From Planctomycetota bacterium (GTDB taxonomy: Bacteria > Planctomycetota > Planctomycetia > Pirellulales > Pirellulaceae), in NCBI GenBank assembly GCA_027622275.1, contig JAQBZB010000002.1, positions 36,696-100,695 on the forward strand: 64,000 bases of DNA. Reading direction: 5' to 3'. The position numbers and the translations under genes were made by a program. Shown here piece by piece: positions 34,740 to 44,493 of the stretch. Each line of letters starts with the position of its first letter. Within the stretch, counting starts at the first letter, position 1. The notes beneath the pieces are model-generated. The model saw only the letters and a list, made by a program, of their open reading frames with translations. It had not been told where the DNA came from and did no database searches.

Positions 34740-37700
34740 CTATTTCTTCAGTTCGGCGATTAGCGTCGCCGCATCCTTGGCTTTGGCGTGATCGGCGTGT
34801 TTGTCGATCACTACTTGAAAAGCGTTGATCGCCTTTTCCTTTTCCGCCAATTCGACAAAGCAGCGCCCCGTTTCAAATTGGGCCATCGCTTGCCACGTCT
34901 TGTACGGATAACCGACGGCGACGGTTAGGAAATGTTCAATCGCCGCCGGGTATTTTTTCTCGGCAAAGTCGATTTCGCCGAGCATGAATTGGGCCTTCGC
35001 TTCCACTTCCGTGCCGCTAACTTGTCCGATCAGGATGTAGGCCGCGCGGGCCTCGGCCAGCTTGTTCTGATTCTGGAGCGCCCAACCGACGCCGTACCGC
35101 GCTTCATTCAATTGCTCGGATTTTGGGAACTGGGTGATCAGCGACGTGTAATGTGTTTGGCTGACGGGCCAGTCGCTCTGATTCGCCGCGCAAATGCCCG
35201 CTCGGAACAACGCCTGCTCCGTATACTTTTCCACTTTGTCAGCGGCGACTTGTTCGAACAACGGGCGGGCCTGCGGGAATTGGTCCTGCCGGAACAAACA
35301 TTCAGCTGCTAGAAAACGGGCCGGACCGACCAGTTCACCCGTAGGATGTTTTGCGATCTGTTCAAGCAGCGTCGCCGCGGCTTGCGGGTATTGCTGCTGT
35401 CGGAATTGCATGTCGCCCAGTTTGTAGCGCAGTTTCTCTTGCAACTCGGGCGACTCAGCTTTCGCCAGTCCGGCGGCGAATGCCTTGGCCGCTTCCGCTA
35501 ATGGAGCTTTCGCCGCATCGCCTTCCGCTTTGTCCGCGAGCGATTCATGATGGCGACCGACGTGGAACCAGCATTCTGGCGCGAGCGGGCTGTCCGGCAA
35601 CTTGGTGGTGATCGCCCCAAACGCCGCAGCTGCTTCCGCGGCCTTATCTTGAGCCACCAGCGCGTGTGCCATTTCGTAATAGACCTTGTCCGCGTGAGCG
35701 TAGTCGGGCTTATCCGTCAGCAACGCCGTCAACGACACCGTGGCCTGCGGAAACTGCTTGAGCCCGATCTGGCACAGCGCCAAGGCGTATCGCGAGTCCA
35801 GCAGCTCGTCACCCATCGGGTTGGTCGCGAGAAACGCCGTGAAATCTTGCGCGGCCGGCGCGAATTGCTGGAGGCGTTGATTAGCCAGCCCGCGCAGATA
35901 CTGGCCGCTCGGCGCGACTTCCGACTGTGCGTGCCCCGTCAGCAGCGCCGTGGTCGCGATCACCGTGTTGGGGAAATCTTGCTTGGCGAAGTAGGCGAGG
36001 CCCAAACCATACGTCGCGCGCGGAGCAAGTTCATGAGCCGCGAACTTTTGATTGAATTCCGTATAGCGGGCAATCGCTTCGTCGTGCTTCTCTTGCTGGT
36101 AGGCGATCTCGGCAATGTCGTAAATCGCCTGTGGCAAGAATGTGCTGGCCGGGTATTTCGTCAGCAGCAACTTCAACTGCGTGTCCGCGGACACCGCATC
36201 ATCCTGTGCTCGAAAACTCTGTGACAACAAGATCAACGCCTCATCGCCGCGCGCCCAAGTGGGGCTGACTTGCAGGGCCGCGGTGAAGGCGGTCGTTGCC
36301 TCTTTGTGCCGCATCGCCGCAGTGTGCCCGCGACCGATCAGCAACTGTGCTTCGGCCTTCTGGTCGGGCTCCGTGAACGAAGCCATCGTGGCGACCAAGT
36401 GCGTGATCGCTTCCTCATGCTTGTTCGTCTGCAACAGCAGCCATCCGATCCGCAATTGCGAACGCGGGACGTTGACATGTTGCGGCGATTTGGCGACGAG
36501 TTCACGATAGAGCGCTTCGGCCCTGGCTTGGTCGGCCGTCTTGTCGCCGGCTTGTGCCGCCAGCAGATGTCCTTCGGCCGCGATGAACAGGACCGCGGGC
36601 CTGAGTTCGTGCATCGCGAGTTTTGCGTTGGCCAGAAATGCCTCGGCGTTGGTCCGAGCCGCAGTGAAATCTTCCTGCCCCAGCGAGGCCAACGCCGCCA
36701 TATACTGCGACTGCGCTGCCAGCGGATGTTCGGGGAATTGCTTGACGAAGTTGGCGTACAGCGGCGCGGTCTCCTTGCGACGATCGGGCAACTCGTATAA
36801 CGCGTCGATCCGCGCCGCTTGCAAGTACGCCGCGAAGTCGCCGGTCTTAAACGCGTTGACGGCGGGGTCGAGTGCGGCCAGTGCGGCGGCTGGATCCTGC
36901 AGTTTCAGCAACGTGCGGCCGAGCCAATACGCGGCTTCGGCGGATTCCGGTTGATTGGCTTTCGACAGCGGATCGAGCGACGTGCGCGCCTCGTTCAACT
37001 TGTCCGTCAAGTAATAGCACTTGCCGGCGGCCAGATTCGCGACGTTCAGGTATGTGCTCTGGGGGAACTTCTTCGTCAATTCGACGAACAGCACCGCAGC
37101 CTCGGCGTGCTTGGCCGTCTCTACGCGACATTGAGCTTGCCGCAACAGCGCGAAATCGGCGTGCGGAAACTCCGGTACCGCGACGACTGCCGTGAAGAGC
37201 GCTTCAGCGTCGGCGTACTTGCCCAAATCGTACAGCGACAAGCCCAACCGCAAACGTACTTCGTTTGCCAATTCGTGTTGTGCCAATTCTGGCTTGGCCA
37301 GGAACGCCTGATAGGTCGTCGCAGCATCCTGGATCAGCGTGAGTTCTTGTTGAGCGGTGCCGAGCGCGTAGTAGGCGTCACCCAACAACGGGCTGGTGGG
37401 ATACTTTGCGACCAGGGCCTTGTATGCCTCGACGGCTCCTTTGACATCCGCCGCCAAGTACAAGGCCTCGCCCTGATAGTACAGTGCGGCCGGCGCGTGC
37501 CGACTGGTAGCGTATTTGGTCACGACCAGACTGAACGCGGCAGCCGCCGCCTGAAACTCGGCCGGGGTCTTGGCCACTTGCCCGGTTTGAAAATGAGCCA
37601 TTCCTAAGTTGTATTGGCAACCGTCTGCGGACTTCGATGTGGGGAAGCTTGTCAGCACGGTCTGAAACGATTTGATCGCGTCGGGGTACTTCTTGTTGTG

Positions 37701-37952
37701 GAGCTGACAGATGCCAAGGAAATAGTGGACTCGATCCAGCCGAGCGTCCTTGGGGTACTTGGCGATAAACGTCACCCACTTTTCGCCAGCCCGCTCGTAG
37801 AACCCGCTATTTTGCAGCGCGGCCGTGGTGTTGAAGTCACGAATCGCCGCCTGCTCTTCCGGGGTCTGAGCACGCGCTAGCGGAGCGATCATCAGGCAAG
37901 CAGCCGATAGAATCAACGCCGCAACGAAATTACGTTGAACGTGGAAGGACAT
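34740..37952 (-). CDS. Large exported TPR-repeat protein
   Basis: This 1070-aa protein has a Sec signal peptide (MSFHVQRNFVAALILSAACL, ending PLARAQ). About two dozen tetratricopeptide repeats fill its whole length (for example YYALGTAQQELTLIQDAATT, KVYYEMAHALVAQDKAAEAA). TPR superhelices in the periplasm usually scaffold other proteins, as YbgF/CpoB does for Tol or TPR partners do for TonB. The start at 37952 is supported by GGAGG 9 bases upstream. It is the first gene of the exbB-exbD-giant-protein operon, 43 bp ahead of exbB, so it is probably a periplasmic partner of the motor. Confidence 0.9.
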   Translation of the reverse strand: MSFHVQRNFVAALILSAACLMIAPLARAQTPEEQAAIRDFNTTAALQNSGFYERAGEKWVTFIAKYPKDARLDRVHYFLGICQLHNKKYPDAIKSFQTVLTSFPTSKSADGCQYNLGMAHFQTGQVAKTPAEFQAAAAAFSLVVTKYATSRHAPAALYYQGEALYLAADVKGAVEAYKALVAKYPTSPLLGDAYYALGTAQQELTLIQDAATTYQAFLAKPELAQHELANEVRLRLGLSLYDLGKYADAEALFTAVVAVPEFPHADFALLRQAQCRVETAKHAEAAVLFVELTKKFPQSTYLNVANLAAGKCYYLTDKLNEARTSLDPLSKANQPESAEAAYWLGRTLLKLQDPAAALAALDPAVNAFKTGDFAAYLQAARIDALYELPDRRKETAPLYANFVKQFPEHPLAAQSQYMAALASLGQEDFTAARTNAEAFLANAKLAMHELRPAVLFIAAEGHLLAAQAGDKTADQARAEALYRELVAKSPQHVNVPRSQLRIGWLLLQTNKHEEAITHLVATMASFTEPDQKAEAQLLIGRGHTAAMRHKEATTAFTAALQVSPTWARGDEALILLSQSFRAQDDAVSADTQLKLLLTKYPASTFLPQAIYDIAEIAYQQEKHDEAIARYTEFNQKFAAHELAPRATYGLGLAYFAKQDFPNTVIATTALLTGHAQSEVAPSGQYLRGLANQRLQQFAPAAQDFTAFLATNPMGDELLDSRYALALCQIGLKQFPQATVSLTALLTDKPDYAHADKVYYEMAHALVAQDKAAEAAAAFGAITTKLPDSPLAPECWFHVGRHHESLADKAEGDAAKAPLAEAAKAFAAGLAKAESPELQEKLRYKLGDMQFRQQQYPQAAATLLEQIAKHPTGELVGPARFLAAECLFRQDQFPQARPLFEQVAADKVEKYTEQALFRAGICAANQSDWPVSQTHYTSLITQFPKSEQLNEARYGVGWALQNQNKLAEARAAYILIGQVSGTEVEAKAQFMLGEIDFAEKKYPAAIEHFLTVAVGYPYKTWQAMAQFETGRCFVELAEKEKAINAFQVVIDKHADHAKAKDAATLIAELKK

Positions 37953-38129
37953 CGCGACGACCTCCGTGAAGGCAATGACCCTACGAAAAACGTCGGGCCT
38001 GAAATGCATCTACGCAGTTAGATGCGTTTTCGAACGCGGTCATCGTGACGCTGTGACGAGCAAATGTCAACTGTCTCACACAAACATGGCGTTTCATGCG
38101 GTTGTTTGGCACCGTGAGGCTACGATCCT

Positions 38130-40973
38130 TCAATAAACGTATGCGAACTCGTTCGAGTTGAGCAGCACGAGGCAGACTTCTGCCAATCCTCGCGTCTCCG
38201 CATCGACGTCATTTGCCTTTAGATCAGGCACGAAGTCGGAATAGAGATTCAATCGTTCCGTGAATTGAAACTTCTCACCAGTATTCTCTTCCACCGCTTC
38301 GCGGAGGACTTCGCGTGGCGGCTTTGTCGTTTCTAGCTTGATTGAGCGATGACGTTCGGTCATCGCGGCCCAATGGCTGAGGCTTGCATTCGACTCTGCG
38401 ACCGACGGTGATCGACCATATGCCAAAGCAAAAGCCTGGCCGATTGCCTCTTCGGATGTAACCGTCTCGTTCTTAATTCGAGCGGCGAGGGCCAAAGCTC
38501 GGTCGTAAGTGATCTGGCTGTTGAACAGACTGAAGACCTGCGGCGTCACCGTCGAGGCATCGCGGGCTTCGCATGAGAATTCGGGACTCGGCTCGTTAAA
38601 CACTTCCATGAACGGATCGCGCAGGCCCCGGATCTTCAAGGCATACACGGAACGTCGATGCCGCTGGCTGGGAAGCGGAGATGGTTGCCAGGCCGACGCG
38701 AAGGTTCCCATTACCATTCGAGGTTGTACGGCGGCTTCGAGATTGATCTCGGGCTTCGCCGGGATGCCGCCGAGTTGCCGATTCAACTCGCCGGACGCCG
38801 CGAGCATGCTGTCGCGCAATTCCTCCGCGGTCAGCCGGCGCGGCTTAAAGGTTGCATAGCTCGTTCCCTCGGGATCCTTCAGTACAAGTGCTTCGCGGTC
38901 TGAATGCTCCGTCGATCTTCGATAAGCCTGCGACATGATGATGCGGCGGTGCATCTTCTTGAAGGACCAACCGTCCTCGACAAATGTCCCCGCAAGCCAA
39001 TCGAGCAACTCGGGGTGCGAGGGCTTTTTACCGGTCGCGCCGAAGTTATTTGGATTGCCCGCGAGCCCCTGCCCCATGTGCCATTGCCAGATGCGATTCG
39101 CGATCGAACGGGCGACGAGCGGATTGTCCGTCCCGGCAAGCCAGTCCGCGAGCGCCCTGCGGCGGCCTTCGATCAACACGGGGAAATCTGGCACTTTGCT
39201 CTCCGCTCTCGACTCTCGACCTCCCAGCACGCTTAACGCGCCCGGCTGCACTTTGATGGTCGGCGAAAACGGATCGCCTCCCGCGAGGATCGCCGACAGT
39301 TCAAGCTCGCCATTCTTCATGCGGTCGGCTGGCATTCGCAGAGGCGAATTCACCGAACTCAACGCCGGCGTGCGGCCGCTGTAGACCGAAAACGCGATCG
39401 GCTCGTAGCGTTCGAGTTCCCACTTCAGCCGCTCGATGCCTTTCCTCGCGATGCGTTCCATTCCATAGTCTTCCGGCGCGAATCCGGCATGCCGCGGAGG
39501 GACTTGCTCTTCGGGAACGCCTTGTTGCCGGAGCTTGTTGCGAATCTGATCGTACTGCCGGATCGGGCTGCTCCCCGCGGCTCCCTCGACCAACTCGTTG
39601 AACGTCGCCGCGTCGAAGTTGTTCTCCTTGTACCACGCTCGCGCCGCGTCGATTGACTTCTGATTCAGCACTTCGAGTTGCTGAATGAACTCTCGTTTCC
39701 GGTCGAGCAAGTACTTTTGCTCTTCGAAACCGGCGGTGTTTTCCGCGGGGAGGAACTCCGCCGGCCTTTCGGCCAACTGGGTCGTCGCGAAGACCGCTTG
39801 GATGCTGTAGTAGTCGCGCGTCGGAATCGGATCGAACTTGTGATCGTGGCACTTGGCACACTGCAGCGGATGCGAGAGAAACACCTGGCCGATCATGTCG
39901 GTGACATCATCCAGAAAACGTTGCCTAGCGACCTTGGCAACTTCCATTCCGGTCAACTCCCACGGTCCCATGCGGAGGAAACCAGCCGCGACAAGCATCT
40001 CCGGGTTGTTCGGATCGATCTCGTCGCCCGCGACTTGCTCGCGGATGAATTGATCGTACGGTTTGTCGTCGTTGAACGAGCGAATGACATAGTCGCGGTA
40101 CCGCCACGTATTGCCGCGCTCGTAATCGTTCGCGAAGCCCGACGAATCGGCATAGCGAACGACGTCCAGCCAATGCCGCCCCCATTGCTCGCCGTAATGC
40201 GGACTGTCGAGCAATCGGTCCACGACCTTCGCCAGGGCCTCGTCTTCCGCAGCCGCATCGTTCACGAAAGCGGCAACTTCGTCCGGCGTCGGCGGCAAGC
40301 CGGTCAAGTCATAGGTTACGCGCCGAATGAGCGTGCGGCGATCCGCAGGCGGCGCAGCGGTCAGCCCGAGGTCTTCCAGCTTCTCGTCAATCAACACATC
40401 AATCAGATTCTTCCCTGCCACCTTCAACCTTCCTCCTTCATCCTTCCAGAGCGGCTGATAGGCCCAGAGATCGGCGGGCTTGTAGCGGCGATTCGTCCAA
40501 GCCTCGGAGAGCCCGCCACTGGTCTTCACCAAGACGCCTTCAGCTTCATGACGGCTGATGATCGCGGCGATCGTTTCTTCGTTGGGCCACGGAGCCCCTT
40601 CGTTGATCCAGTCGCGAATGAACCAGGTCTGCTCTTGCGTCAGACGATCGTTCTCTTTGGGAGGCATTTCGAGGTCGGGATCTTTCCAAGTCGTCGCGAC
40701 ATACAGCAGGCTTTGCTCTGCCTTGCCGGGCACGAGGACTTGATCCGACGTCTCGCCGCCGGCGAGCATCCTCTCGCGACTGGTCAGGTCCAACTCGCCT
40801 TGAATCTCGTCCCTGTCATCGCCATGACAGGCGAGGCATTTCGCGGCGAGCAGCGGCTTGATCTGCAAGGCAAACAGCTGCTCGCCCTTGGAATGGGTCG
40901 TCACGTCGGCGGCAAGGCCGAGTGGTGCGACGGTAGTTAAGAGAGTGATTGCGACGAAACTTCGAATTAGCAT
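38130..40973 (-). CDS. PSCyt1/DUF1549/DUF1553 planctomycete cytochrome protein
   Basis: This 947-aa exported protein (signal MLIRSFVAITLLTTVAPLGL) is of the planctomycete PSD1 class. A heme-binding motif CLACH (46-50) and the later MPPKEND form the PSCyt1 cytochrome c domain. DUF1549 follows (PPADRRTLIRRVTYDLTGLP), with a second heme site CAKCHDH near residue 370, then DUF1553 at the C-terminus (NPLVARSIANRIWQWHMGQG). Members are thought to act in periplasmic redox degradation of complex substrates, but no enzyme activity is proven. Usually a DUF1501 gene follows directly; here it does not. The start at 40973 places the signal peptide at the N-terminus. Confidence 0.93.
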   Translation of the reverse strand: MLIRSFVAITLLTTVAPLGLAADVTTHSKGEQLFALQIKPLLAAKCLACHGDDRDEIQGELDLTSRERMLAGGETSDQVLVPGKAEQSLLYVATTWKDPDLEMPPKENDRLTQEQTWFIRDWINEGAPWPNEETIAAIISRHEAEGVLVKTSGGLSEAWTNRRYKPADLWAYQPLWKDEGGRLKVAGKNLIDVLIDEKLEDLGLTAAPPADRRTLIRRVTYDLTGLPPTPDEVAAFVNDAAAEDEALAKVVDRLLDSPHYGEQWGRHWLDVVRYADSSGFANDYERGNTWRYRDYVIRSFNDDKPYDQFIREQVAGDEIDPNNPEMLVAAGFLRMGPWELTGMEVAKVARQRFLDDVTDMIGQVFLSHPLQCAKCHDHKFDPIPTRDYYSIQAVFATTQLAERPAEFLPAENTAGFEEQKYLLDRKREFIQQLEVLNQKSIDAARAWYKENNFDAATFNELVEGAAGSSPIRQYDQIRNKLRQQGVPEEQVPPRHAGFAPEDYGMERIARKGIERLKWELERYEPIAFSVYSGRTPALSSVNSPLRMPADRMKNGELELSAILAGGDPFSPTIKVQPGALSVLGGRESRAESKVPDFPVLIEGRRRALADWLAGTDNPLVARSIANRIWQWHMGQGLAGNPNNFGATGKKPSHPELLDWLAGTFVEDGWSFKKMHRRIIMSQAYRRSTEHSDREALVLKDPEGTSYATFKPRRLTAEELRDSMLAASGELNRQLGGIPAKPEINLEAAVQPRMVMGTFASAWQPSPLPSQRHRRSVYALKIRGLRDPFMEVFNEPSPEFSCEARDASTVTPQVFSLFNSQITYDRALALAARIKNETVTSEEAIGQAFALAYGRSPSVAESNASLSHWAAMTERHRSIKLETTKPPREVLREAVEENTGEKFQFTERLNLYSDFVPDLKANDVDAETRGLAEVCLVLLNSNEFAYVY

Positions 40974-41069
40974 CAGAGACCGGTTCTCTACTGGGCAACG
41001 ATTTCGAACGCCCTCAATATACACCAGATCGCGGGATAATCTTAGCCTCTCGCCGAGCCTCATCGAGCG

Positions 41070-42044
41070 CTAGTCGGGTTTGAGCGGAGGCTGCTGCTGG
41101 GCAACCAAATAATCGCGTTGATCAACAGGCGGATGCCCTAACGGCCCGAACGTACCAAACTCCTCGCACTGGTCGTCGCCTGGAACGAACTGGACGTCGA
41201 TGCCGCTGACACTCACGTCACAGCGATGAAAGCCGAATCGCGTGTCGGCTTCCGGCCAACGTTCGGCCAGTTGTCCCGTGTTGCCGGCGGCTGGCGTGCG
41301 ATAAACGCGGATGCCATCGACCAACTGCACCGGCCGACCGGTATGCACATGACCGCAAAACAGAATCTCGACTCCAGCGGCTTGCAGCAGCTTCCAAAGT
41401 CGTTGCCGATGCGGCGGATCGATCGAGAAGTACCAGTTGTCATACTCGTCGGCATGGGTCAGATCCCACGCCCGTTCGTCGGGCTGTTCCATGAACGGCC
41501 AGTAATGCATCACGGCGACGTGGTGTTCCGCGGGCGGCAGGTCCGGCAACCGTTCGAGCAACTGCCAGAGTCGTTCTTCCTGCGGCAATCCACTTCCCGC
41601 GACCGCCGCGAAGAAGCCGGTGAAGCGGACGTTGCGATGCACGAACGTCCAATGAATCGGTCCGAAGTAAGTGGCGAACAGCCGCAAGCGGGCTTCGGTC
41701 ATGTTCAGATCGGGATCGTGCCAGCCGAGCCCGCGCTCTTCCCACTTCCGCTTCCTTCCGTTCCGCGTGGCGTGCTTGTTGCCGACGTCCATGTTTCCCG
41801 GAATGACGAAGCTCGGAAACGGCAGCGAATCCAAATCCTCGCGAGCTTGCAGATACTCGAACTCATGCGTCTCGCCATCGCGAGTCAGATCGCCTCCGTG
41901 CAGCAGCAGGTCCGCGTCGATCGCCGACATCTGGCGTTTGATGGCTGCCCAGCGCTGGTTGATCGCCGGGCGAAAGCGATACGACCGCGCGGTCCCCATG
42001 TGACTGTCGTTGACGTGCAGGAAAGTCCAAGGCGTCTGGCTCAT
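41070..42044 (-). CDS. Metallophosphoesterase (calcineurin-like)
   Basis: This 324-aa phosphoesterase has the dimetal motifs DSH (Asp13, His15), GGD (Asp52), GNMD (83-86), HYWPF and GHVH. The usual GNH(D/E) signature has Met in place of the His that acts as general acid, so catalysis may be altered or the substrate unusual. There is no signal peptide. The ATG at 42044 is chosen because the conserved strand (WTFLHVNDSH) follows at once and GGAG lies upstream. It converges with nothing and is divergent from the PQQ-propeller gene. Confidence 0.87.
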   Translation of the reverse strand: MSQTPWTFLHVNDSHMGTARSYRFRPAINQRWAAIKRQMSAIDADLLLHGGDLTRDGETHEFEYLQAREDLDSLPFPSFVIPGNMDVGNKHATRNGRKRKWEERGLGWHDPDLNMTEARLRLFATYFGPIHWTFVHRNVRFTGFFAAVAGSGLPQEERLWQLLERLPDLPPAEHHVAVMHYWPFMEQPDERAWDLTHADEYDNWYFSIDPPHRQRLWKLLQAAGVEILFCGHVHTGRPVQLVDGIRVYRTPAAGNTGQLAERWPEADTRFGFHRCDVSVSGIDVQFVPGDDQCEEFGTFGPLGHPPVDQRDYLVAQQQPPLKPD

Positions 42045-42180
42045 CTTGTCCGGCTCCGCGAGTTCGTTGCAGGAACCAGCATCGTAGCCCATCACGACGC
42101 CCGGCCGCTACTCGCACCATGCGAACCGTCAAGTTATCATGGCTCAGACCTCGACGAACACTTTCCACAAAGGATGCCTC

Positions 42181-43422
42181 ATGCGCCAGACTCTGTTGTT
42201 GCTATTTGTACTCGTATCCGTCCCAGCGGCCGCCGCCGACAACTGGCCGCAGTTTCGCGGTCCGAAGGGAGACGGGTCGGCTGATGCGAAGCTGCCTCTC
42301 ACTTGGAGCGAGTCGGAAAATGTGAAGTGGAAGATTCCGATTCACGGCAAGGGATGGTCGTCGCCGGTGATTTGGGGCGATCAACTGTGGCTGACGACGG
42401 CGACGGAAGATGGCAAGCAGATGTCGGCCTTGTGTGTCGATCGCCATTCGGGCAAGGTGCTGCAAGACTTCGTCGTCTTCGAGAACGAAAATCCGCAGTT
42501 CTGTCACCCGACCAACAGCTACGCGTCGTGTACGCCCGTCATCGAAGAAGGCCGCATCTACGTCCACTTCGGCAGCTATGGGACGGCGTGCCTTGATACA
42601 GCCACCGGCGAGAAGATCTGGGAGCGACGAGATTTGGAATGCAATCACTGGCGCGGGCCGGGCTCGTCGCCGATCGTTCAAGGCGACAAGCTGATCGTGG
42701 CTTACGACGGCTACGATTACCAATTCGTGGTCGCCTTCGACAAGAACAGCGGCGAAACCGCTTGGCGGCGCGACCGCGAGATCGATTACGGCACCGACAA
42801 CGGCGACCGCAAGAAGGCGTATTCAACGGCGACCGCGTTCGAGCATGAAGGACGCACGCAGATCGTCAGCCCCAGCGCCACAGAGTCGATTGCCTACGAT
42901 CCCGATTCCGGCGAAGTTCTCTGGCGCGTGCGGCATGGCGGGATGAACGCCGCCCCCAAACCGCTCTACGCCAACGGATTGGTCTACATTGCGGCGGGCG
43001 ACGGCCCGCTGTCGATGATCGCGGTCAAGCCGGATGGCACGGGCGACGTCACCGACACGCACGTCGCCTGGGGATTCGGCAAGAGCGCCCCAAAACGCCC
43101 GTCGCCAATCATCGTCGGCGACTTGATGTTCATGATCAACGACGAAGGCATCGCCTCCTGCATCGACGCCAAGACCGCGAAGATCCTCTGGCAAGAGCGT
43201 GTCGGCGGCGAATATCGCGCTTCGCCGATCGTTGCCGATGGCCGCATCTACTGCTTCAGCATGGACGGCACGACGCCGGTGTTCGCAGCCGCCGACAAAT
43301 ACAAACTGCTCGCCGAGAACAAGCTTACTAACGGCTTCCAAGCTTCACCCGCAGTCGCCGGCAACTCACTCTACCTACGAACGATCACGGATTTGTACTG
43401 CATCGAATCGTCTAAACCATAG
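42181..43422 (+). CDS. Exported PQQ-like beta-propeller protein
   Basis: This 413-aa protein has a Sec signal (MRQTLLLLFVLVSVPAAAA) and eight-bladed PQQ/quinoprotein-type repeats (NWPQFRGPKGDG at the start is typical of planctomycete members; ATGEKIWERRDL and DPDSGEVLWRVRHGG are propeller strands). No full PQQ cofactor site is evident, so it may be a binding or structural propeller. AAGGA lies 8 bases upstream of the ATG at 42181. The SMP-30 gene follows by 34 bp, so the two are probably an operon for periplasmic sugar metabolism. Confidence 0.9.
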   Translation: MRQTLLLLFVLVSVPAAAADNWPQFRGPKGDGSADAKLPLTWSESENVKWKIPIHGKGWSSPVIWGDQLWLTTATEDGKQMSALCVDRHSGKVLQDFVVFENENPQFCHPTNSYASCTPVIEEGRIYVHFGSYGTACLDTATGEKIWERRDLECNHWRGPGSSPIVQGDKLIVAYDGYDYQFVVAFDKNSGETAWRRDREIDYGTDNGDRKKAYSTATAFEHEGRTQIVSPSATESIAYDPDSGEVLWRVRHGGMNAAPKPLYANGLVYIAAGDGPLSMIAVKPDGTGDVTDTHVAWGFGKSAPKRPSPIIVGDLMFMINDEGIASCIDAKTAKILWQERVGGEYRASPIVADGRIYCFSMDGTTPVFAAADKYKLLAENKLTNGFQASPAVAGNSLYLRTITDLYCIESSKP

Positions 43423-43456
43423 CCACACGGAGAGCCCACTCCTGGAGTATGCAACC

Positions 43457-44458
43457 ATGACTCGAATGCTGGTCACGATCTTGCTCGTCACGTTTCCGAT
43501 TGCTGGCTTGACCGCCGATCCGGTTCCCACGGAGTCGCAGCTGCGGATCGAGGGCCGCGTCGCGTTCACCGAAGGGCCGGCCTGGCATCCGGACGGCAAT
43601 GTGTACTTCAGCGATATCGTCAACAACCGCATCATGCGTCGCGACGCCAACGGCGAGATGCACGTCTTTCGCACGCCATCGGGCCGCACGAACGGCATCC
43701 AGTTCGATCGTCAGGGGCGGATGCTGTGCTGTGAAGGGGGCGGCTTGGACAGCAAACGCCGCATCACGCGCACCGAGCTGAACGGCACGATCACGGTGCT
43801 GGCCGATCGTTTCGAAGGCAGCAAGTTCAACTCGCCGAACGATCTCGCGATCGACTCGAAGGGGCGGATCTACTTCTCCGACCCGCGCTATGGCGATCGC
43901 TCCGACATGCAGCAGCGGGACGCCGACGGGCGCGAGATCGAAGGCGTCTACCGCATCGACGAAGTCGGCAAAGTCTCGCGGATCATCACGCACGAAGTCG
44001 ATCGGCCCAACGGCATCGTTGTCTCGCCCGACGACAAGCACTTGTTCGTTGCCGACAACGTCAACGATGGGCCGCAGGGTCAAGGTGGCAACCGCAAGCT
44101 GTGGCGATTCGATCTGAAAGAGGACGGCTCGGTCGATCCGGCCAGCCGCAAGTTGCTGTTCGATTGGGGAACCGACCGCGGGCCGGACGGCATGGCGATG
44201 GATATCGAAGGCCGGTTGTATGCGGCGGCCGGTTTCAACTTCCCGGTGCCGCCGGTCGAAACCGCCAACCAGCACAAAGCCGGCATCTACGTGATCGCCG
44301 CGGAAGGCGGCTTGCTGCAATTCATTCCGGTCCCCGCCGACATGATCACCAACTGCACCTTCGGCGACGCCGACCGCAAGACGCTTTACATCACGGCCGG
44401 CGACAAACTGTGGAGCATCCGAACCAGCACCCCCGGCGTGACCGTCTGGCCTCGGTAG
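43457..44458 (+). CDS. SMP-30/gluconolactonase-family exported protein
   Basis: This 333-aa six-bladed propeller has a signal peptide (MLVTILLVTFPIAGLTADPV). Family landmarks are EGPAWHPDGNVYFSDIVNNR, GRTNGIQFDRQGRM, FNSPNDLAIDSKGRIYFSDP and RPNGIVVSPDDKHLFVADN. Metal ligands Glu, Asn and Asp sit at the expected places. It probably opens sugar lactones in the periplasm. GGAG lies 9 bases before the ATG at 43457. It is downstream of the PQQ-propeller gene. Confidence 0.92.
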   Translation: MTRMLVTILLVTFPIAGLTADPVPTESQLRIEGRVAFTEGPAWHPDGNVYFSDIVNNRIMRRDANGEMHVFRTPSGRTNGIQFDRQGRMLCCEGGGLDSKRRITRTELNGTITVLADRFEGSKFNSPNDLAIDSKGRIYFSDPRYGDRSDMQQRDADGREIEGVYRIDEVGKVSRIITHEVDRPNGIVVSPDDKHLFVADNVNDGPQGQGGNRKLWRFDLKEDGSVDPASRKLLFDWGTDRGPDGMAMDIEGRLYAAAGFNFPVPPVETANQHKAGIYVIAAEGGLLQFIPVPADMITNCTFGDADRKTLYITAGDKLWSIRTSTPGVTVWPR

Positions 44459-44493
44459 GTTGCTGCCGCCAGGGGCATGAATACGCAGCGATA

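Noticed and set aside
39678..40940. A 420-codon plus-strand frame opposite the PSD1 cytochrome gene
   Set aside because: Antisense shadow typical of high-GC DNA; no family character.
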